Below, in pieces: positions 35,209 through 43,728 of a stretch of 64,000 nt of DNA (the stretch's first letter is position 1; each line of letters begins with the position of its first letter). The stretch is from Haladaptatus paucihalophilus DX253. Its GTDB lineage: Archaea; Halobacteriota; Halobacteria; Halobacteriales; Haladaptataceae. The position numbers and the translations under genes are program-made. Below the pieces are notes generated by a model that worked only from the letters and a program-made list of their open reading frames with translations, was not told the origin of the DNA and searched no databases. The stretch is taken from positions 2,567,734 through 2,631,733 of the forward strand of contig NZ_AQXI01000001.1 of NCBI RefSeq assembly GCF_000376445.1, written 5' to 3'.

Positions 35209-36048
35209 CTAGTTCGAACGCTCGGCCACGAACTCGCTCGCAAGCGCCGCGAGTTCCGAGCGGAACGCCCCCTCGTCGAAGTCCGCGGCGTCGTGAAACA
35301 GACGGTCGTGTTCCTCCCGAACGATGTCCTCGAACACGCGGTCGTAGAGGGTATCGACCGTAACCGCCCGGTTCCGGGCTTCGACCGCCGTCGCAACCGT
35401 CCGGAACCGGCGATCGGTTGCGAGTTCCGTTGCGACTTCCTCGGCGGGTCCCTCGACGGGTTTCACGTCCGTCGTCGCCTCCACGTTCGGGTGTGTGAGT
35501 TCCGCCCGCTCGCCCGTCTTGTTTCTGATGACGACGCCCGCCGCGGGCCCGTCGTACCAGTTCGACTCCGGAATCTCGTAGGCGTCGGGGTCGAAATCGA
35601 CCGCTCGAACCTCCTTTTGGACGGTATTCACGGGATTGAGCCCGAGTCGTTCGTACACCTTCTCGACGGCATCAGGCGGGAGAAACCGCTCCTCGTTCGT
35701 CTCCCAGATGTCGTAGCCCAGAAACGACGGCGTGCGACGCCACTCGTAGTCGATGGTTCGTTTGACCGTCGCTTCGCCGAAGAAGACGACGGATTCGACG
35801 TCGCCGACCGCGGCGCGCAACGCCTCGCGGTCGAGGTTCTCCCGGAGGTGTCGGATCAGATGCTGGTATCGAGCAGGGAGTTCTCCGGCTTCGTAGACCC
35901 GTTCCCGGTCGCCGACGCGAATCACGCCGGACTCCTGCAGTTGGAAGCGGACGCCCCACCCGTCTATCTTCTCCTGAATCCAGAGGTGGCCTCGTTCGAA
36001 CAGGGCGGATGCGGCGTCGGCGCGCGGAATCGATGGATACCGTTTCAT
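35209..36048 (-). CDS. RNA ligase family protein (nucleotidyltransferase fold)
   Basis: A protein of 279 residues. LWIQEKIDGW gives motif I (KxDG, with Lys27 as the adenylated lysine). Later motifs include VVFFGEATVKRT (motif III region) and AGVVIRNKTGERAE (motifs IV/V). This is the Rnl-type covalent-nucleotidyltransferase fold without an obvious kinase or phosphatase partner. It could seal RNA ends during repair or tRNA maturation. The start ATG at 36048 lies inside a 9-bp inverted repeat. Its neighbours are regulators and a CHAT protease, an unusual setting for an RNA-repair gene. Confidence 0.7.
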   Translation of the reverse strand: MKRYPSIPRADAASALFERGHLWIQEKIDGWGVRFQLQESGVIRVGDRERVYEAGELPARYQHLIRHLRENLDREALRAAVGDVESVVFFGEATVKRTIDYEWRRTPSFLGYDIWETNEERFLPPDAVEKVYERLGLNPVNTVQKEVRAVDFDPDAYEIPESNWYDGPAAGVVIRNKTGERAELTHPNVEATTDVKPVEGPAEEVATELATDRRFRTVATAVEARNRAVTVDTLYDRVFEDIVREEHDRLFHDAADFDEGAFRSELAALASEFVAERSN

Positions 36049-36119
36049 GGTGTTGGGTGGCGGTACAGGCGGCGGGACGGGCGGCGGTCGGTGCGGGCGG
36101 CGGACTGCTGTGAAACGGT
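36039..36119. promoter_or_regulatory. Inverted repeat around the RNA ligase start codon
   Basis: ACCGTTTCA (36039-36047, covering the start codon) is matched by TGAAACGGT at 36111-36119, a perfect 9-bp inverted repeat with a 63-base, GC-rich spacer. It could be an operator for self-regulation or a leader hairpin. The rest of the divergent gap to the winged-helix gene (36235) has no gene. Confidence 0.35.
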
Positions 36120-36234
36120 AGCGGCGCGGGCTACTCGTAGTTTTTCATGCATCCTCCGCTCTTCGTGTTCGACTCGTTGCGACAGAACGGTCTTCTGGGA
36201 TTCGTTCCTCCCTCCGAGGTAGTTCTTCCCCACG

Positions 36235-36588
36235 ATGTGCGCGAACCAGTTCAGTCCGGCGCTGTCGCAGGTGCTCGGCTCAGAAGCGCGGTGTGACCTG
36301 TTCGCCGTCCTCGTCGAGCGTCGCGGCGAGTGGCTTACCGCCGCCGAGTGGTGCGACCAAGCGGGCGTTTCGCGCTCGGGTTTCCACCGCGACCACAAAT
36401 CCCTCTTCCTCGGGTTCGACCTCGTTGCCCTCCGAGACGGTGGCTCGGACGCCAGCACCCATCCGACCTATTCCCTCGCCGACACCGAGCAGGCCGACCT
36501 GCTCGCCGACCTCCACTACGCGCTGGAGGACGAACTCGAAAACACCGGTCCCCTCCTCTCCGCTGCCCTCGACGGATTCGTCCGATAG
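36235..36588 (+). CDS. Winged-helix transcription regulator (117 residues)
   Basis: The N-terminal half is a winged helix: LGSEARCDLFAVLVERRGEW followed by LTAAEWCDQAGVSRSGFHRD. The C-terminal half is an acidic helix (LADLHYALEDEL). It is divergent from the RNA ligase gene, with about 190 bases between, and stands upstream of the small membrane gene on the same strand. By position it is a candidate regulator of the RNA ligase or the CHAT-protease cluster. Confidence 0.65.
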   Translation: MCANQFSPALSQVLGSEARCDLFAVLVERRGEWLTAAEWCDQAGVSRSGFHRDHKSLFLGFDLVALRDGGSDASTHPTYSLADTEQADLLADLHYALEDELENTGPLLSAALDGFVR

Positions 36589-36760
36589 CTCCGTCGGCCA
36601 CCGCGCGGAATCGTATTCTGTCGGTATTTACACGACACGAATGTGTCGGAAGGCATTCACGAATCAGCCGTATCCCGTCGATTCGACCGGGAATAGCGCG
36701 TAAATTCACCATTTTGTCGTATATAATTTCGTTTATTTATATATTACATGGGTGAGTAGC

Positions 36761-36788
36761 TTTAAGAAAAGTCTACATTTATGTGGAC
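36761..36788 (+). promoter_or_regulatory. TATA-like box and quasi-palindrome before the 44-residue membrane gene
   Basis: TTTAAGA (36761-36767) is a TATA-like box in an AT-rich stretch. GTCTACAT-TT-ATGTGGAC (36771-36788) is a near-perfect palindrome with one mismatch, lying between that box and the ATG at 36804. A second AT-rich run, tttatatatta, starts at 36737. The placement over the expected transcript start is typical of a repressor site. Confidence 0.4.
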
Positions 36789-36803
36789 AGTCGGTTTGAT
36801 TGC

Positions 36804-36938
36804 ATGTCGGAGGACAACCTACAATCGTATCTCGCACAGCACCCACGTATGATAGGCGTTTTGTTCGCTATCTGCGCACTGTTAGTACAAGTGGGAAATG
36901 TCATGGCTGCATCAGGGAATGCATCAAACGGACCATAG
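36804..36938 (+). CDS. 44-residue single-helix membrane protein next to the CHAT protease
   Basis: Starts MSEDNLQSYLAQHPRMIGV and has one hydrophobic helix (about residues 16-36, GVLFAICALLVQVGNVMAA) before a short polar tail. The VMAA end of the helix looks like a signal-peptidase site, so the tail could be released. Small haloarchaeal proteins of just this layout recur in my memory as an uncharacterised family (possibly DUF7503), which I cannot verify here. The stop codon is 4 bases from the stop codon of the convergent CHAT gene. Its GC content is well below that of most of the window. Confidence 0.7.
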   Translation: MSEDNLQSYLAQHPRMIGVLFAICALLVQVGNVMAASGNASNGP

Positions 36939-36942
36939 AATA

Positions 36943-39021
36943 TTATAGATCAGTGACTGAAAGTTCGTCACTCCAGTGAAGTTCCCTATCAATTTTCACA
37001 GGTAGTAATTCAAGCTGTAATGCTTGCTTAAATTCAACAGTTGATAACCGAAATTGTGCAAATGAATCTGAAGCAAGATACCGTTTAACAGATCCTTCTA
37101 TCTCTGAGGACATGATTGTTCCTAAACCATAGTTGGATGTTGGAAAGGCAGAATGTTTGAGTAAAAACTCGTCACCGTCTCGGCTAACTCGATACATCAT
37201 CGGAGTTCCGCTTTCACTCTGACACAGCGTCACGCCACCGTCTCCGACCGTGACGTATTCGACGCCGACGACCAACTCCTCTTTCGCAACGCTGAGGGCG
37301 GCACGAAGCGAGAATCCACAGTTCAACAGTCTGGCGAGCGAACGGCCGATCTTCGTCGCCGAGGAGTTGACGACCTCGGCGAGGGTGACGACGCCGCCCT
37401 TGCTCCCCTTCTGGACGAGGGTTTCGCCCTGTCGGTACGAGCGGCAGGCGTTCAGCAGGAAGGCATCGACGTTAACCTCCGAGAGGGAATTCGCGTCGAG
37501 CGACCCGTCCGAACAGTGGAAGCCGTCGTCGTCAACGTGGCCGATGTAGTGGATGAAGTCGGCGTCGGACCGGAACAGGGTCGCCAGTTCGTCCGTCGTC
37601 GTCTCCTCGTGAATCGACACGTCGAAGGCGACGAAATCGCGGAGTCCGTAGAATCGACTGACGACGTTCTCCTCGTCCATCGACACGTCGTTGCAGACGA
37701 CGTGGACCGTCAGCGCCGACTCGTCCGGCGCGGTGTAATCGTCCTTCTGACGCAACGACTCTATCGACACCTTGTTGGCCCCGATGGGATAGCCGTTGCC
37801 GACCCATGCGTGTTCGATGGTGTCCGCCGACTCTATCTGAAACAGTTCGTCGTCGCCCCAGTCCCACGCGTCGTCCGCACTCCGCGTGAAGTCACCCGCC
37901 GCGACCGCCGTGCGCGTGAAGTCGTCGAACATCTTCGGCTTGGGCCGCGAGGTGTACGTATCGGGGTGCTGTGGCGTTCGCAACAGCGACAACTCGCTTG
38001 CGAAGTGCGGGAGCGCGGGGAGCGTCTCCGCCGTCGGTACCACGTCCGTCGTGAGGTGCCAATCGAGGATGTGCGGTTCGAGCGTCTCGAACGGAACCGA
38101 GAGGTATTCGGGCAGTTGCTCCGCGAGCGGTCGGTCGTACAGGTCGGCGAAATCGAGGTCCACCAGCGGTTCGACCCGCTCGCGCTCGTGCAGTTCGACC
38201 TTGTAGTAGCCCTCCGTCCGCGTGAGACAGTCGAGGAAGAACACCTGCCGGAGGATGCGGTTGACGGTGGCTTCGTACCCGCCAGGTCCCGAAAGCGAGC
38301 GTTCGAACTCCCCGACCCGCAATCGCGGCGCGTCGCCGACGACGAGTTCCGCGCCGAGGTAGTACGCCAGCGACGCCGCCGGGTACACGTAGCTCCGTTC
38401 GGGCGGCAGGACGAGTTCGACGCCCGTATCCGGCCGCTCGATGCCGTCCGGTACGTCGAAGGACTCGCCTCGCTCGATGAGGGGTGGATGGCCGCGAAGC
38501 GTCGGAAACGACCGCTCACAGGTCGTCGTCTTCAGCGCCGACCCGAGCAGTGAGAGGGCGGCCATCGCGTCCTCCACGTCGTCGGTGACGGTGATGGTCC
38601 CCGCGGGGCGTTCGTGGAACGACCGCGCGCCGACGCGCGCCCGGCGACGCCCGTCGAACCGAATCATGGCGGACGTTTCGCCGTGGTCGAGCACCAGCGA
38701 ACTCTCGACCGCGATGTAGAGCTTCATCGGCGTGCTCTGCACTTCGAGCAGGTAGTCGTCGAACGGGAGTTCCAACCCGTCGAACGTCGTCGCGTCGGTG
38801 ACTATCGACCCGTCTTGGGTGCGGACCACGACCGAGAGGTGATTCGGAATCTCGATGCCCGCCGCCTCGAACCCGACCGCCGCGTCGATGGGGAAGTAAA
38901 ACCCCGTCGTCCCGGCGGGTTCCATCGCGGGAGGGTCCTCAGTGTAGAGTTCAAATCGGGCGTTCTCGACGGGGTCGAAGATGGTGAGCCCGGAACGCCG
39001 GTCGAGTGTATCGAACTCCAT
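36943..39021 (-). CDS. CHAT-domain (caspase-like) cysteine protease, haloarchaeal type
   Basis: A protein of 692 residues. The N-terminal 450 residues are beta-rich and unassigned. The C-terminal CHAT domain has the catalytic dyad: His495 in FIHYIGHVDDDGF and Cys526 in FLLNACRSYRQ. CHAT proteases in bacteria are often the executing subunit of defence or programmed-death modules. The last 85 residues (from about 608) are encoded by an AT-rich stretch unlike the rest. Upstream on the same strand, 33 bases away, is a 229-residue gene, probably co-transcribed. Downstream, tail to tail, is the 44-residue membrane gene. Confidence 0.8.
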   Translation of the reverse strand: MEFDTLDRRSGLTIFDPVENARFELYTEDPPAMEPAGTTGFYFPIDAAVGFEAAGIEIPNHLSVVVRTQDGSIVTDATTFDGLELPFDDYLLEVQSTPMKLYIAVESSLVLDHGETSAMIRFDGRRRARVGARSFHERPAGTITVTDDVEDAMAALSLLGSALKTTTCERSFPTLRGHPPLIERGESFDVPDGIERPDTGVELVLPPERSYVYPAASLAYYLGAELVVGDAPRLRVGEFERSLSGPGGYEATVNRILRQVFFLDCLTRTEGYYKVELHERERVEPLVDLDFADLYDRPLAEQLPEYLSVPFETLEPHILDWHLTTDVVPTAETLPALPHFASELSLLRTPQHPDTYTSRPKPKMFDDFTRTAVAAGDFTRSADDAWDWGDDELFQIESADTIEHAWVGNGYPIGANKVSIESLRQKDDYTAPDESALTVHVVCNDVSMDEENVVSRFYGLRDFVAFDVSIHEETTTDELATLFRSDADFIHYIGHVDDDGFHCSDGSLDANSLSEVNVDAFLLNACRSYRQGETLVQKGSKGGVVTLAEVVNSSATKIGRSLARLLNCGFSLRAALSVAKEELVVGVEYVTVGDGGVTLCQSESGTPMMYRVSRDGDEFLLKHSAFPTSNYGLGTIMSSEIEGSVKRYLASDSFAQFRLSTVEFKQALQLELLPVKIDRELHWSDELSVTDL

Positions 39022-39054
39022 GTGTCTGATTCTCTGTTGTATGCTTCGGGAGGA

Positions 39055-39744
39055 TTATAGCTCTACCCACACCGTCGTTTTGTCGAGTTCCGGGACGTGC
39101 CAGCGCTGTTCGGCCTTCATTCCGGGGTTCCGTCGAAGTTCGATTCGCGCGTCGAACAGCGGTGTCAGGTTGCTCACGACGTCCTCCTCGTCTGCCACCC
39201 GAAGGTGATAGTGTGCCATCCCGTGAACGCCTCGAACGGTCGCGCCGAGGGTACGGAGGGACTGTTTCGTCGCTCGCATATCCCGCTGAATGAGCGGGAA
39301 GAGCGAATCGACGCCGACCCGGAGTTCGGCGGGAGCGAGACCGTTCTCGCGCTCTTCGTAGTAACTGATGGCCGTCTGGATTTCGTCCCGGAGTTGGTGT
39401 ACGTCGTCTTTCTCCGGCGGGTCGAGATAGGACGCCGCCGACGTCGCGGCGGCCGGAATCGACCGCTCCCCGTTTCGCTGGTCGATCATCCACGTCGTCG
39501 CGTCGGCGGCGGACGCGTGCTTCGGAAGCCGGGATTCGGGGCTGTCGATGGTTCGGTCGATGAGCGCGAGGATTCGATACCGTCGCTCCCCGTAGCCGAA
39601 CAGCACGCGGGTCGCCTTCGCGGAAATCCAATCGGGCACGTTCCCGGTCACGAGAATGTTGCTTCCTCGCTGTTTCAACCGCTGTAACCACGTCTGAAAG
39701 TTCGAATCGGGTTCGTCCCCCCGAAACCGGAGCTCCGAAGTCAT
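39055..39744 (-). CDS. 229-residue partner of the CHAT protease, possible degenerate ATPase-like fold
   Basis: The region around SNILVTGNVPDWISAKATRVLFGYGERRYRILALIDRTI looks like the start of a RecA/KaiC-type fold whose nucleotide loop is not the classical GxxxxGK, so it may not bind ATP. A helical middle and a C-terminal alpha/beta part (LGATVRGVHGMAHYHL; FDARIELRRN) follow. I do not recognise the family with certainty; it resembles haloarchaeal proteins catalogued as DUF7504 in my memory. It is the first gene of the CHAT operon, behind a palindromic operator-like site. Confidence 0.6.
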   Translation of the reverse strand: MTSELRFRGDEPDSNFQTWLQRLKQRGSNILVTGNVPDWISAKATRVLFGYGERRYRILALIDRTIDSPESRLPKHASAADATTWMIDQRNGERSIPAAATSAASYLDPPEKDDVHQLRDEIQTAISYYEERENGLAPAELRVGVDSLFPLIQRDMRATKQSLRTLGATVRGVHGMAHYHLRVADEEDVVSNLTPLFDARIELRRNPGMKAEQRWHVPELDKTTVWVEL

Positions 39745-39754
39745 GCCGATTATA

Positions 39755-39769
39755 TTGGAATTCTTCCAA
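39755..39769. promoter_or_regulatory. Palindromic operator-like site of the CHAT operon
   Basis: TTGGAA-TTC-TTCCAA is a perfect 6-bp inverted repeat 11 bases upstream of the start codon (ATG at 39744, minus strand). It lies between the TATA box and the start, where a bound repressor would block transcription. Confidence 0.55.
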
Positions 39770-39776
39770 ATAAATA
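39770..39776 (-). promoter_or_regulatory. TATA box of the CHAT operon
   Basis: TATTTAT on the minus strand, centred 29 bases from the start codon, predicts a transcript with almost no leader, as is common in haloarchaea. The remaining part of the roughly 380-base gap to the next gene on the other strand (from 40125) shows only AT-rich, promoter-like sequence and no gene. Confidence 0.5.
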
Positions 39777-40124
39777 TTCCGAGTTAGATAAGTCGGAAGG
39801 AATAGAGCCCCGTCCGCCGTCGGTGAGGTCTCCCGTTCGACGCTTCGCGGCCGCTCCCTCGGGTCTCGCTTCCCCGCGTTCGGCCGCTTTCGAACCGTTA
39901 GTTCGGACATGTGTCATTGATGGTTGTACGATTGGTCAGTTGTTAGGACAAGCACGGATGGGTCGATACCAACGGCGTGCCGGTATCTCTCGTCGTCCAC
40001 GAAATCGAACTACGCTCCTCGATTCTCCGACGTGTATTTCATACTCTGTTTGTTGTAACTAACGAAAAAATGCTGCAAAGTTATGGGTCAGTACGTGGAT
40101 TTCTGCCCGAGGTCATTCGTAAAT

Positions 40125-40838
40125 ATGACGAGAACGAGTATCACGCTCCTGTTGGTCCTCGCCGTGGTCTTCGCCGGTTGCGCGTCGCTCACCGGTAACG
40201 ACGACCAGACGACCACGACGACGACCATCGAAAAGCCGACGAACACGACGGCATCGACGACGAGCACATCGACCGACGCGGGCGACGGAACGACGGACAC
40301 GTCGTCCGACGTCACGACGACAACGACGGCACAGGCGACGACAACGCAAGCGACGACTACGACCGCCGAGTCGTCGTGGTCGGAACCGAAAGCCCCGAAC
40401 ACGCCGCTCCAGAACAAGATGGACTCGGAGGACGGCGGTAACTGGATACAGAGCGTTTCGGTCGTGAACACGAAGTCCGGAAACGGTGGCTACGCCGCCT
40501 TCGACCTGAAGGTCGAGGCCAACACCGACATGCATCACGTTGACCCCGCGGAGCACGGCACGGTGAACGGCGAACCGTTCTTCCTCGTGTACGCCGACGG
40601 GTCGCTTGACAACGGGTCCCGGTTCACCCGGACCGAGGGGACGCTCATCGAGCGGATGGACGTTTCCCGGGACGAAAACGGCGAGTTCACCATCACCATT
40701 CGACCCGGCGGACTGGAGAAAGCCGGTGTCGAAGACGGCGAAGTTAAGCTCATGGTCCTGCTGATGGACGAGGACAAAGACTGGGACGACATCTACGGCG
40801 TCGCCACGGTCACGGTCGATTACTCGTCCGGCGAATAG
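40125..40838 (+). CDS. Thr-rich haloarchaeal lipoprotein
   Basis: A protein of 237 residues from the ATG at 40125. The signal is TRTSITLLLVLAVVFAGCASL, with a lipobox FAGC. It is followed by a long Thr/Ser/Asp-rich, low-complexity linker (about 25-85), typical of haloarchaeal cell-surface proteins, then a beta-type domain (YAAFDLKVEANTDMHHVDP; FTITIRPGGLEKAGVEDGE). The domain probably acts outside the cell; its function is unknown. Confidence 0.7.
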   Translation: MTRTSITLLLVLAVVFAGCASLTGNDDQTTTTTTIEKPTNTTASTTSTSTDAGDGTTDTSSDVTTTTTAQATTTQATTTTAESSWSEPKAPNTPLQNKMDSEDGGNWIQSVSVVNTKSGNGGYAAFDLKVEANTDMHHVDPAEHGTVNGEPFFLVYADGSLDNGSRFTRTEGTLIERMDVSRDENGEFTITIRPGGLEKAGVEDGEVKLMVLLMDEDKDWDDIYGVATVTVDYSSGE

Positions 40839-40883
40839 TCGGCGACCGCTCGCCCGCTCCGACCCGTTCGGGGCGCAACACAG

Positions 40884-40889
40884 TTTTTT
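40884..40889. terminator. T-run in the convergent lipoprotein/mutS gap
   Basis: A run of six Ts between two tail-to-tail genes (stops at 40838 and 40897). Archaeal terminators are usually short T-runs; no stem is needed. On the plus strand it would end the lipoprotein transcript. Confidence 0.35.
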
Positions 40890-40896
40890 ACTCGAT

Positions 40897-43584
40897 TTAT
40901 CGCTCTTCGACCCGCTGTTGCCACTCCTGCACCTTCGACATCAAATCGATGGGCGAGATGTCGGCGACTTCGACCCCCGCGAGTTCCGAGAGCACGGCCT
41001 CCGTTTCCGGGTCGAGCGAGGGACCGGCGGCGTCTGATTCCTCGCCATCGTTCGTCCCGTCCGCGTCGCTTCCGCTCCCGTTTCCGCCCGCTCCGTTCGT
41101 TTGGAACTGCCCCGACCCGAGGTCGAACACCGCCTGCACCGATTCGTTCGACCCCGACCCGCGCGCCTCGATGGCCTTCTCCTGTCTGAGTTTGTCGAGC
41201 ACGTCCCGCGAGCGCTCGACCACGGGCATCGGCACGCCCGCCAAGTCGGCGACGTGAATCCCGTAGGAGCGGTTCGTCGGGCCATCCCGAACGGTTCGGA
41301 GGAAGGTCACGTCCCCGTCCCGTTCGTCCGCCGCCACGTGGACGTTCTCGACGCGCTCCAAGTGGTCGGCCAGCGTCGTCAGTTCGTGGTAGTGGGTCGC
41401 AAAGAGCGTCTTCGCCCGGACCTCGTTGTGCAGGTACTCCGTCGCGGCCCACGCGATGGAGATGCCGTCGTAGGTCGCGGTTCCGCGACCCACCTCGTCC
41501 AGGATGACGAGCGAGTCCTCGCTCGCGGAGTGGAGGATGTTGCTCAACTCCTGCATCTCGACCATGAACGTCGAGCGACCCTGTGCCAACTCGTCCAGCG
41601 CCCCGACGCGGGTGAAGATGCCGTCCACTACTCCGATGCGGGCCGACCGCGCGGGGACGAAACTGCCGACCTGCGCCAGCAGGGTGATGAGCGCGACCTG
41701 CCGCATGTACGTCGATTTTCCGCTCATGTTCGGGCCGGTGACGATGAGGAACTCGCGGTCGTCGTCCATCCGCACGTCGTTCGGCACGAACTCGGTCGTT
41801 CGCTCCACGACGGGGTGACGGCCCTGTTCGATGTCGAGTCCCGATTCGACGAGTTCGGGTCGCACCCAGCCGTTTTCGACGGCGTGGACGGCGAGGCTCG
41901 CCAGTACGTCTAACTCCGCCAGCGTCCGTCCGACGTCCTGCAGGAGTTCGGCGTGCTCGGCCACTCGCTCCCTGAGTTCTCCGAACAGTTCGTACTCCAG
42001 TTCCCCGCGCCGCTCTTCGAGGCGGAGGATTTCGCGTTCGCGCTCCCGGAGTTCGTCGGTGACGTACCGCTCGGAGTTCTTCAGCGTCTTGACGGCCTCG
42101 TACTCCTCGGGCACCTTGTCCGTGTCCGACTTTCCGACCTGCAGGTAGTAGCCGTCCGTCTTGTTGCGGTCCACCTGCAGGTGCGAGATGCCGGTCCGGG
42201 ACTTCTCTCGGTCCGCCAGCGTGTCGAACCACTCCAGATTCTCCTCGTGGCTGTCGATGATGTCGTCCAACTCCTCGTCGTAGCCACGCCGCAAGAGACC
42301 GCCTTGCGTGACCGTGTTCGGCGGGTCCTCCGCGACGGCTTCGGCCAATTCTTCGCGTAATCGCTCCACCTCTTCCCGGTTCGGTCGGGAGACGAGTTCG
42401 GCCAGCGGCGACCCGGAAAGCGACGGCGCGTTGGCCACGGCGTCGGCGACGGTCGGGAGGACGGCGAGGCTGTCCCGAACCCGGAGGAGGTCGTGGGCGT
42501 CGGCGCTCCCGGAGACGGCCTTGCTCGCCAACCGTTCGAGGTCGTAGGCGTCCGCGAGCGTCTCCCGAATCTCCTCGCGGGCGAGCGCCGACTCCGCGAA
42601 GGCGGCGACACTCGACTGGCGTTCCCGAAGGGCGTCGGGCGACCGGCGAGGTCGCTGCAGCCACTCCTTCAGCAACCGCCGTCCGGCGCTCGTCTTCGTG
42701 TGGTCCACCGTCTCGAACAGCGACCCTTTCCGGTCACCGTGCATGGTCTCGGTGAGTTCGAGGTTGCGCTGTGTCGTCGCGTCGAGTTCCACGTGGTCGT
42801 CGGCGTGGTACGACTGCAACCGCGTCATGGACCCGAGGACGCCCGCGCCGGTCTCCTCGACGTAGGAGAGGACCGCACCCGCGGCCCGCACCTCCGCTCC
42901 GTCGCCCGAATCCAACCCGAGGCTGGACAGGGCCTCCGTCCCGAACTGCTCGCGGGTTCGGTGGGCGGCCTTGCCGGGCGCGAACGCGTTCGCGTCGTGA
43001 ACCGACAGGGAGGCGTCGGTCCGCTCGCGGACCCGTTCGAGGAACGAATCGTCGTTCCGGAGTTCGGGACCCGGAAGGACCTCGGCGGGGTCGAACCGGT
43101 ACAGTTCCGTCAGCGCCTTGGAATCGGCGTCGGGACCCGAAACGGCGCTGACGAGGAAGCGACCGGTCGTCACGTCCGCGAAGGCCAACCCGTAGCCGTC
43201 GTCCACGCGGACGATTCCCGCGAGGTACTGGGCGTCCGCCGAGGTCGTTTCGAGGAGCGTGCCGGGCGTCACGACCCGCGAAATCCGTCGGGCGTGGCCG
43301 CCGTCCGTCTCGTACTGGTCGGCCACCGCCACGCGGTAGCCCCGCTCGACCAGCCCTTTCACGTACGGCGTCAGTTCCGAGAGCGGGACGCCCGCCATCG
43401 GATAGCTACTGCCGTGGCTGGACTTCTTCGAGACGTTCAGGTCGAGCACGTCGCCGACCAACTCCGCGTCGTCCGCGAAGAACTCGTAGAAGTCGCCGAC
43501 CTGCATCGTCAACACGTCCGCGTCCGTCTCCGCTTTGAGCGAGAGAAACTCCCCGACGATGCCGCCCTCACTCACGGCGGACAC
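40897..43584 (-). CDS. mutS: DNA mismatch repair protein MutS (first of two)
   Basis: A protein of 895 residues. The mismatch-reading FYE motif is VGDFYEFF (Phe32, Glu34), so this is a true MutS1-type protein, not the shorter MutS2. The ATPase has GPNMSGKSTYM (Walker A), the FVPARSARIGVVDGIFTRVGA and STFMVEM segments and [16 protein letters not shown] (Walker B). The C-terminus holds a low-complexity Gly/Asn/Asp-rich linker and then a helical end. Together with the second copy at 52.8 kb and mutL it makes up the window's MutS/MutL system. It is divergent from the arylsulfotransferase-like gene. Confidence 0.95.
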   Translation of the reverse strand: MSAVSEGGIVGEFLSLKAETDADVLTMQVGDFYEFFADDAELVGDVLDLNVSKKSSHGSSYPMAGVPLSELTPYVKGLVERGYRVAVADQYETDGGHARRISRVVTPGTLLETTSADAQYLAGIVRVDDGYGLAFADVTTGRFLVSAVSGPDADSKALTELYRFDPAEVLPGPELRNDDSFLERVRERTDASLSVHDANAFAPGKAAHRTREQFGTEALSSLGLDSGDGAEVRAAGAVLSYVEETGAGVLGSMTRLQSYHADDHVELDATTQRNLELTETMHGDRKGSLFETVDHTKTSAGRRLLKEWLQRPRRSPDALRERQSSVAAFAESALAREEIRETLADAYDLERLASKAVSGSADAHDLLRVRDSLAVLPTVADAVANAPSLSGSPLAELVSRPNREEVERLREELAEAVAEDPPNTVTQGGLLRRGYDEELDDIIDSHEENLEWFDTLADREKSRTGISHLQVDRNKTDGYYLQVGKSDTDKVPEEYEAVKTLKNSERYVTDELREREREILRLEERRGELEYELFGELRERVAEHAELLQDVGRTLAELDVLASLAVHAVENGWVRPELVESGLDIEQGRHPVVERTTEFVPNDVRMDDDREFLIVTGPNMSGKSTYMRQVALITLLAQVGSFVPARSARIGVVDGIFTRVGALDELAQGRSTFMVEMQELSNILHSASEDSLVILDEVGRGTATYDGISIAWAATEYLHNEVRAKTLFATHYHELTTLADHLERVENVHVAADERDGDVTFLRTVRDGPTNRSYGIHVADLAGVPMPVVERSRDVLDKLRQEKAIEARGSGSNESVQAVFDLGSGQFQTNGAGGNGSGSDADGTNDGEESDAAGPSLDPETEAVLSELAGVEVADISPIDLMSKVQEWQQRVEER

Positions 43585-43728
43585 CCCCGGAGACGAGAAC
43601 CGAAATCATGTACGACAGTGGGGTGGACGCCGACTAAAACGGTGCGGATTCGGCGCGAAACCCCCCGTCCAACGCAGCGGGTCCCGCCGGTACGGTTTTG
43701 CCGCCCGACGGCGTTGATTCCCCCTCGC

